Under the pieces are notes generated by a model. It saw only the letters and a program-made list of their open reading frames with translations, ran no database searches and was not told the origin of the DNA. Positions 50,901 to 58,543 of a stretch of DNA of 58,543 bases are shown here, one piece after another. A program made the translations under genes and the position numbers. Position 1 is the first letter of the stretch, and each line of letters begins with the position of its first letter. Source of the stretch: Hamiltosporidium magnivora (Eukaryota > Microsporidia > Dubosqiidae); NCBI GenBank assembly GCA_004325065.1, contig PITI01000002.1, positions 1 through 58,543 of the forward strand, given 5' to 3'.

Positions 50901-53158
50901 TAAAGAAATTGGGTTTTAAGAAATTCATAAAGAATTTTTCAAAAGGTGAACCTATGCCTTCTAGTTTGCTTTTATTAAGAATTTTGGTTGCATTTAATTT
51001 CTTATGGTTGATATAGAATTCCTTGTCGGCTTGGAACATTTCTCAGCGAAAAAATAAACGAATCTACTTTGTTTCTCTTTTTTTATTTAAGTCGATTTGC
51101 GCTTCGTTCTTTATGAAGATTTTTGTACGTGTAAATTAAAGAAGAGCCAAATTTGTTATTGTACTACCTATCGAGCTCTGTCCAGCAAATTCGAATGATG
51201 GCTTCCGAACATTGTTCTTAGTGTAAAAAAAATCGTTCCAAGCAATTCTATGCGTGTGCGGTGGAAGAATCTTATAATCCGCAGTGAACATATTCCATAT
51301 GTTTCGAGAATAGCGTAAGTACTAGAGGCAGGACATGTCGATTGCTTCTGAGCAGAAATATAAATCGCTAAGTACGGTGTTCTTTAGACTATGGTAAGAG
51401 GACAAACCAACATTTATGTATACCATTGCAATTAGGCTTTAGAATGAATACGAATTGGAATATAAAAAAGGAAGGAAGAAATTTGTCTGAAAAATTTGGC
51501 AATTATTTTACATGATTCAACTTTTTATTCGCATGTACGTCACCTGCGGCTTTATTCAATTTTTTCTTATAACATATAAAGATCGGATTAATACAAATAT
51601 TTTATATTTTGAGTCTTATCTCTCATTTTTTTGTTTTGTTAAACGGATTTTTTTTATTTTAGCCAAGCCTGTAATTTTCATTTCAGACTTTTCCTATATT
51701 TTGAGCCGAAAAAATATACCGACGAAATAAAATATGCGATTCTAACTATATTTTGTAGGTGTTTACTCTGTAGCAGATTATTTAGCACATAGTTTACTCA
51801 ATTTTATACATTACAAGATGTAACTCAAATAATACAAAGTGGATGAGCTGGAAATTAAATGTCTAAAAGGATGTATTGTTTTATCTAATACCATATTCAA
51901 AACGACAAATAGCAAATATAAAGCTCGTGATAAACACTATTTCGCGAGGTTTTTAATCTTATGATATAATTTTGGGATACTGGTTGCAGTCAGTGGCATC
52001 TTCCGCTAATTTAAAATTTTGGTGATGAAATAATTTTGATTTTTGTCAAAAAAGTACGCAATATCCGAAGGAAATAATATTAGGTATCTTAAAGGGTTTC
52101 CGCGTGATAAGTTGCGAATTTTCTGGAAAACTATGGATCATTGGAAGTGTCTCAGTTTTCTTTTGTTAGTTAACGCATTGGCTATAGATTTTTAAGTTTT
52201 TGTAAAAAGAATGTTGTGATCGCCGTAAAGATACAGAAAAAATATTTGTTGGAATTTATAAATATTTTTAGAATATATGAAATCACTTTAGGTATATAGA
52301 AATGAATTGGTCTTAAAAAACGAAATGAAAAACTTTCTAAAACGCTTAAGTTGTAAATTTCATGATTATTAATATATGAGCGATTGGTCAAACCTACAAG
52401 TAGTCTGGCGACTTAATTCGAAAGGGAAACCATTCTAGGCTAAAATTATGTTTATCTATACAAGAGAATTTTCAGCTAAGAATAAATTTCATTCTATAGC
52501 AACATAGTACTGAAAAAAAAAACTTTTTTTATATTTTAATCTATAATTACGAGAAGAATATATTGTGTGTGTAAGTTCGGGGAAAGAAAAACAAACGTTT
52601 GTTAGATCGATTTCAGATGGTTTTTATATTCAGCTGTATCATCGGAAACCTGGTATTTGCTCGGTATTTTAGTTTTTCGGACACGGTTCGCTGAGTTTTC
52701 GAAGATTTAAACTTATTTGCTTCTTAAAAGAAAAATTTTTACGTTGATATAGATTTCTAAGGAAAAAATCATCTCTTAAGCGAGAAAACAAAGAATTTTA
52801 ATTTTCTTGAATCTTGTTTTAAAAATCGATACGTAGCAATAATGTTTTTTTGGTAGCATTTAGTCATTTTTAATCTCCTTTAAAAAATTTCTTAAAAAAT
52901 GCTAATGTTTCTTGATTGAAATACCTTTGACTGCAAAGTATGGTACCGCAAATTTCTTTTTTATATTTAAAATTAATCTTAAATTTCTGTTTTATTTTGG
53001 TAAATTTGTTCTTTGGATCTGTATGATGTATCTATATAATCTATAGCGCCATAAGCCTGGTCAATAATAGGTTGCTGTTGATGCGTTTGAAGCGTTTTAC
53101 TATTAAAAACAAAGAAGCCTCGAAGTATAAAATGCTACATGTTCTTCATCTTAATCAT
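47981..53158 (-). pseudogene. Very large decayed gene, unknown product (unit copy 1)
   Basis: Coding-like reverse frames follow one another for about 5.2 kb, with stops and frameshifts every 50-150 codons. In N-to-C order the recognisable pieces include QQQPIIDQAYGAIDYIDTSY (53080-53010), KTKIPSKYQVSDDTAEYKNH (52660-52600), GNPLRYLILFPSDIAYFFDK (52100-52040), ADYKILPPHTHRIAWNDFFY (51285-51225), KLNATKILNKSKLEGIG (50995-50950), AVAYAVYHLPRTFKNE (50885-50835), HIYELFRGGIIRRLLERSKS (50525-50465), NQIEKVNLNRLNVIINY (49320-49270), VEIIEKEYAEINVDPIIKAY (48640-48570), SIIVVIKEAEILGNKG (48215-48165) and a C-terminus LEEAEEDI before the TAA at 47981. The intact protein would be about 1,700 residues. 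I find no reverse transcriptase, integrase, kinase or helicase motif and recognise no family. The C-terminus and 3' flank match the partial gene at 58494. It is convergent with small gene 1 and divergent from small gene 2. Confidence 0.58.
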
Positions 53159-54300
53159 TTTATAGAAAATTTTTTACCTTTACACATGTATTCAATAGCT
53201 GTAATCTTTCACATGGGGTGATAGTGTTATTTATGGCTATTTTTTGTCTAAAAAATTATATTTTTGGAAGATATATGTTTTTTACATTTATTCTAAGTTT
53301 TGGGATATTAAGATTACTGGTTAAAATTATTTTCATTATATTCATAACTAAACATCTGAGCTATTCTAATATTTCTAAACGATATTTCATGGAATTCTCT
53401 TAGATAACTTATTTTAATATTTGTTTGTTAAAGAGTTACATGTTTTAATACAATTAGTTCGACTTAAAAAATATTCTGTTGGTGATTGAATATCATAATC
53501 AATGGTTAGACATTGTTTTAATCTTAATTACGCGGTTTTATAATTTAACTTCTACATTTGACATTTGTTGCTTGCTTAATATTGATATTAATTATTTTTT
53601 AGTTAAATTTTAAGTATTGAGCTTAACAAGTAATTTACTTTGTTGTACTAGATACGAAGTAATTTATTTTAAGGTTATTATGAAGAGAAACGGTGGCTTT
53701 ATTTAAACAAATAAAACTAAAAATTAGTAGTATTCGAACAATTTTTTATAAATAATTTACGTTTGGTTTTCTGTTAACATTCAATCATCGAAATGAAATT
53801 ATCAAAGGTAAATAAGCAATTGATATATCCTTTTTGGTGTTTTCTGACGTTGATTTCTATTTTAAGTTTCTTGAAACTTAATGCTATTTCAAATGCATCA
53901 TTCATGGACATAAAAGATGGGCAAGTCGGGTATGGATGCATATTTTGCAGTTATATCCAATTTTTAAACTGCTAGTATCGATCTAAAGAGGTTAATTCAA
54001 CTCTGTTTTAAATTTAAATTTTATTAAATTTTATTCAATTCAATTTAATACAATATATTACGATATAATATACTATACTAAGGCGTAAAAGGGTAATTTT
54101 ATGTAAAGAAGTAGTTAAATTCAAAAATTGCTAATTTCATGACTTAATTAATAATATAAAATGCTTGTGATTTTCTAAGAACAAATTTACAATCGTAATA
54201 TTATATTTAAAATTAATTTGCTTTGTATTGTTTAATAAATTTATAATTAAATTTATGATTCTAATTAGTTGCTCACCCAAAAATATAAATTTAATTTATA
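53159..54300. other. Divergent intergenic region
   Basis: About 1.1 kb between the probable start of the large gene and the second small gene. It is extremely AT-rich with runs of TTTAA/TTTTA near 54010-54060. Open frames at 53218-53403 and 53793-53975 are hydrophobic and look like chance. Promoters of both genes presumably lie here. Confidence 0.4.
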
Positions 54301-54309
54301 TCTTAAAAG

Positions 54310-54317
54310 TATAAATA
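54310..54317 (+). promoter_or_regulatory. TATA box of small gene, copy 2
   Basis: TATAAATA lies 27 bases before the ATG at 54337, matching copy 1. The preceding ~100 bases also align between copies (TATTGTTTAATAAATTTA in both). Confidence 0.5.
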
Positions 54318-54336
54318 GGTGGGGAATTTAATTTTT

Positions 54337-55057
54337 ATGAAGAAAGTTTCTGTACAGTTTTACAATAGTTTTTATTTTTAATGATTTATATCAGTTTTTG
54401 TTTTGGCATAGGGATGTACGATTGTGGATGTTATGGAGTATGTGCCCATTGCAAACCATGTTATAGTAACCCATGCTTTAAAGAAATCGAAACGCAAAAA
54501 AATTTCTTCTGTCAGAGCTGTGAAGTCCGTCAAAATCATCTCCTAAGAAGAAATCTGTAAAGTTTAATATTATTACACCACAAGATATCAAAAGAGAGGC
54601 ATGTACAGGTGTACATAAATCGACTAATGGTTCAGAACACGGTATTTGCAATCAAACAAAAAATGAACAAAACCTAATAATTTTAAGCAAATTAAATGAG
54701 GGAAATATATGTATTCATATGAACCTTGCGGGTTTCGGCGGCAAACAACGAAAAAAAGTACCTAAACAAAAGAAGAAAGAGAGAATTCCTCAAGAGTCTG
54801 AATCAGAATCCAAGGAGGAAGAGGAAGAAGATCAAGAAGAGGTGGAAGATCAAGAAGAGGAGGAAAAGGAAGAAAATGGTGGTTAAGAACAAAAGAAGGA
54901 GAGTGAAGAACAAAGTGTAACTACTGTTCATCAAACGTTTCAAGCATCAAAGACAATAAGTAATGTAGGAGAATCTCCATCTACTACCGAGGCACAGATA
55001 AGTTCAAGTTCAGGCTCAAGCTTGATTTCAGTTCCCCCGACTCCGCCGATCAATTGA
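54337..55057 (+). pseudogene. Cys-rich secreted-type protein with acidic tail, copy 2
   Basis: Paralogue of 46083-46637. Starting MKKVSVQFY, it loses one base within the signal region, giving TAA-TGA in frame. A second ATG at 54381 restores the family frame for 59 codons, through CGCYGVCAHCKPCYSNPCF to 54560. Near 54500-54523 another frameshift moves the family into the next phase, which runs from 54524 to a TAA at 54884 and contains VHKSTNGS, GNICIHMN and a Glu/Asp/Gln-rich run. The same phase continues after that stop with VTTVHQTF and a Ser/Pro-rich end (SVPPTPPIN) to TGA at 55055. At least three lesions, all different from copy 1, mark it as a pseudogene, although the 59-codon piece could still make a short Cys-rich secreted peptide. 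Confidence 0.7.
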
Positions 55058-56930
55058 TACAGGGGCTGGTAAATATTAAAAAAAAAATCCAATATATGTC
55101 CTTTAGTTTAGGTCGTTGAATCGTTTTTTTGTTTATAATTACGTGGGCCAATGGGTAAAGACAATTTGTTGAACATTTGTAATATATTACTTTATCTTAT
55201 TTATTATTATTTACAAGAATTCATTGGAATAAAATTCAAAGAAAAATAAATGTTATTTAAAATTGATTGCTATTTTAGGTAAAGCGGTAATTTGCAAATA
55301 TTGATCTGAAGTTGCTTAAATATCAGAGACATTATATTTTGATATTTAAACTGTAAATATGTTTATTGAATCTGATTAAATACATAAAGTCCTTAATATA
55401 CTATAGAATTTCAAGAGCTAACTGCAAAAAAATTAAATAAATTTATTAATTTTAACTATAATTATTGAGCTAATAATTTGCATAGTTCGGTAAGATTTAT
55501 GAGTTAGTATAATATTTTAAACTTGTAAATAAAACATTTACACATAATTAAATAAACATGAAGTATAGATAATGCGAAAACAATAAAAAAAATAAATATT
55601 GGGGCTAATGCGAGAAATTAATTAAACTTATAGTGTAAATATTTGTCATTTCATTTTCTTTAACATAATTATTTAATTTTTCTATTTCTTTTTATTTAAA
55701 TTTAAAATTAAAATTAAAATATCATACCTTATATGTGAAATGAATAAATACTATTTAAGCGAGAACCGAAAATACTGTCATTAATGATCTTTTTATGTTA
55801 TTTTGCGTGGCAAATCTAACAAATATTATTTATATAGTTTTTACCGTGTCAGACATATTTTAACACGATAACGATTAAAAAAATGTTTTTTTTTTAGATT
55901 TTTTTAGAAATCTTTGATAGCTTAAATATGTTTTAAATAAATGAGCCTTTAAACAAAGGTCAAACATGCCTTTTTGTATGCAGTAACACCACTAGCCGAT
56001 GTAATTTTGTTGTAAAAAATATATAACATTTGCATCATGTCAAGTCCACATTGATAAATCTAAAAAGACATCCTCGGCACTAGATTTATTATCCATACTA
56101 GCTTATTCGCTCTTTCATTACTGTTTATTGCGGCATTTATCGTTTGAAAGTCTATATAAGAAATATGGGTAAAATGACTCTCGTAAATACTTTAATAACC
56201 TCAAAAACTTAGGGTGTATAAGTACCAGATTTAAATTTTTTTGCATAGTTTAAATAAGGTTTACAATTCTATATTTTTTTATTGCTTACATGTTGTTTCT
56301 GAAAGTAATATTTCTTGTTTCCATATAAAACTGGGTTTAGAATCAATCAATCTTTTTCGTAATCTTCTAAAATTAGTCTTTCCAAAATCACTAAATTTAG
56401 TTTGTTTGCTGGTGTCAAATAAATAAGATAAATTTTATTATTTTTGTAAACTTATAACCTTGATTTAAACTCCAGGCAAATTTGTCTATTTTATCAGATA
56501 ATTGCATTTTTTTCTGTCGAATAAACTTATTCTGATTTCTCCTGAAATTCGCAATCTGCACGATTCCTTTGTACTTGAAATTTTTTTTCAAGAAATATAG
56601 TACATATGCAAATTATTAATTGTCAACCCATGTTTTAAAAAAAAGATGGAGAATAAATTTAAGTAAATAAATTTTTTTGTGTAAACTTCCATATAATGAG
56701 GAGCACGGTGGTTTTTGTTTATATTCTTGTTTTTGAGGAGAATAAATATATTGTATTTTTAACGGTAAAAATTTTTATCAAAATGGAATTGATTGTGACA
56801 AATTTGGGATTAGAAAACATAAATATCTGTAAAATTCCAAGAAATTTACAATTCAATATGCAGCGCTATCGGAAAAAAAAGTTTTTAAAACGAACAGGTG
56901 ATATAGATTGAAAACAAAAAGGTATATATG
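55058..56930. other. AT-rich intergenic stretch
   Basis: The first ~150 bases share short blocks with the region after copy 1 (TTGAACATTTGTAAT; AGAATTCATTGGAAT). No gene or RNA is supported beyond that. Confidence 0.45.
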
Positions 56931-57780
56931 TTAAACTTTCCATTAAAGAGGTTATAGCGGATGGTGATGCAGAAATGCAACCTAATGTTTTTGCTTCTGT
57001 ACATGTCCTAGTTATATAAGGTATAAAAACAATGCACTAGTAGATCATAAGAAAATACTGCGGACTTAAGCGAGAGAGAACGGAACCTTTCGTTAAAACA
57101 TGCCAAGATTGCTTATATTATCAACTTTTAAAGTGAAATGATGCAATTTAGATGATAGCTGCAAATTATCCATAAGAATGAATTCAGATAGATCTAGTTG
57201 TTATGCAGAAATATTCAACTGATAACGACGGCTTGGAATGATCTTAACATTTTGAAGTTACCCTATAAGTTTTTTTTAGGGTACCCTTATAAACAAATTC
57301 AGTAGCCGGTTTTGCAAACAGGCTTGAAATTCTTATTTTACTTGAAGGTGCGCCTAGTATTCTACAAACAGATAATAAAATAGTTTGTACACGGACGAAA
57401 CAAACAAATATATGTTGATAAAAACATTTCTTACAATAGGGGAATAACAATGCACCTATAGATCAAGGCCAAACTGGGAGATGCAACTAGAAAATTTAAC
57501 GCAGGGTTGGTATAAATTTGGGAACATCGTGCCAAAAAAGATTGATGCATTTATATAAGAAACTCGTACATAGCTACAATCTAATCTCGAATGGGGCAAA
57601 AAACTGACCTCGATGGGACCATTTGGAGGTCTTATAGCCAAAAATGCAGTGAAATACGAATAAAACGCAATAAATGAAGAATATTCTAAAGATTTGAATT
57701 AAAAGAATATCTCGACTATACAGTTCTTAAGATAGAAATATCATGTGATGAAGATATAATGGCTGTTGAGAAATAAGTAT
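56930..57780 (+). pseudogene. Decayed coding-like segment with direct repeats
   Basis: GC content rises and forward frames become protein-like in short pieces (for example LEWGKKLTSMGPFGGLIAKN near 57590-57645). A block at 57021-57130 (AACAATGCACTAGTAGATCA) recurs in diverged form at 57441-57565 (AACAATGCACCTATAGATCA), with further matches around GCCAAGATTG. No domain can be named. It lies inside the second two-gene unit, at a place where the first unit has nothing similar. Confidence 0.3.
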
Positions 57781-57782
57781 TG

Positions 57783-58094
57783 AAAAAAACCATATGTTTC
57801 TAATTGTTTTGCTTAAATATCGAGACAAATATGTTGCTCGTATGAAAAATCATGCGGATGTTCACACCTGTCGCTTGAAATTTAATTTTGGTGGTGGATG
57901 CGACTAAGGAGAAATTACGATTCCAATCAAAGACTCAAAAAAAGAAAATATGCTTCTAATGGTTTTACTTAAATATCGAGAAAAATATGTTGTTTGTATG
58001 AAAAATTATGCGGATGCTCATACCTGTCGCTTAAAATTTAATTTTGGTGGTGGATGCGACTAAACAGAAATTACGATTCGAATCAAAAGACAAA
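57783..58094 (+). repeat. Two-fold tandem duplication, 156 bp (52 codons)
   Basis: 57783-57938 and 57939-58094 are diverged tandem copies. The period is a multiple of three. One frame runs through both copies with the same single stop in each: LLKYRDKYVARMKNHADVHT, then CRLKFNFGGGCD, stop, then EITIPIKD in the first, and nearly the same in the second. Substitutions are scattered over all codon positions. It looks like an internal repeat of a gene that has decayed, possibly duplicated after the shared stop arose. No family is recognised. Confidence 0.65.
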
Positions 58095-58493
58095 AAAAAC
58101 AAAGTGACTGGCTTCTTTCGGGAAAAGCTTTGGAATTTTCTTGATAGAGGTGATAAGGATAGCTTTTAATAGGATGTGATGGTATTCAGAAAATTGTTGG
58201 CAAAATCGTAGAAGAAATATTATTCTGATTAATTATCTCATCTTGGCAAAAACATGAATGATTAAAACTGTTCTTTTGCACATATACGGTTTATATCTAT
58301 TGCAGTAATATTTTTCTATGTTTTGTTTTAGTCAACTTCTTAATTCTTGTTTTTCTAGTAATTTCTATTCCTTAAAACAAAACGAAAATGGAAACATATT
58401 AAAAGATGAAGAAAGGGCTTAAAAAATAATCAGAATGAATAAATGAATTATTTTATTTAATAAAATTTTGCGTTAAGATATTTTTTGCCATTT

Positions 58494-58543
58494 TTATATG
58501 TTTTCTTCTATCTCTTTAACCACTTCTGTCTCTTCTTCCAAAT
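58494..58543 (-). pseudogene. 3' end of second large gene (unit copy 2), partial
   Basis: The reverse frame entering from the right edge reads LEEETEVVKEIEENI then TAA at 58494. It resembles the C-terminus of the large gene ending at 47981 (LEEAEEDI). The 3' flanks share CTTAACG, a variable base, then AAAATTTTATT at comparable distance. Only 16 codons are inside the window, so I cannot tell whether this copy is intact. Confidence 0.5.

Noticed and set aside
54726..54920. Forward 64-codon frame extremely rich in Lys/Arg.
   Set aside because: It is the other reading phase of the Glu/Asp-rich run of small gene copy 2.

Overview
This is very AT-rich nuclear-type eukaryotic DNA with almost no intact genes. 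There is no bacterial gene organisation, no rRNA, no complete tRNA and no CRISPR array. Stop codons are so frequent that a six-frame scan should give several tens of open frames of 60 codons or more by chance, so I accept coding only where frames run on across isolated stops, where paralogues exist, or where a family motif is visible. The best guess is a large, gene-poor, AT-rich microsporidian-like genome. Two related genes have a TATAAATA box only 27-28 bases before the ATG, implying almost no 5' leader, and decayed lineage-specific genes and metazoan-type transposons are common. This assignment is inference; no conserved housekeeping gene confirms it.

Layout. 1-1240 (+): decayed coding region of unknown function. 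1880-5170 (-): two pieces of non-LTR retrotransposon (LINE) endonuclease, with a dispersed repeat (R3) between them. 6-22 kb: mostly AT-rich desert holding a hAT-like non-autonomous element (10.6 kb), a SINE-like repeat (12.3 kb), a possible decayed coding stretch (13.2-14.3 kb) and a hAT-like end (14.8 kb). 22.2-23.65 kb (+): a clearer decayed gene. 27.5 kb: a second hAT-like copy, inverted relative to the first. 30.9 kb: a tRNA-derived SINE head. 32.7-33.7 kb: two divergent coding remnants, followed by a pair of hairpins. 42.9-44 kb: a repeat island with a second SINE-like copy, a second R3 copy and a GC-richer segment.

The most interesting region is 46-58.5 kb. A two-gene unit appears to be duplicated in tandem: a small gene for a Cys-rich, probably secreted protein with an acidic, low-complexity tail (+ strand, 46083 and 54337), followed by a very large, unrecognised gene on the opposite strand (47981-53158, and a second copy whose 3' end enters the window at 58494-58543). 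Both small copies and the one large copy seen whole carry stops or frameshifts. A further decayed segment with nested direct repeats and a two-fold 156-bp in-frame tandem duplication (57.0-58.1 kb) lies inside the second unit. I recognise no family for either protein of the unit.
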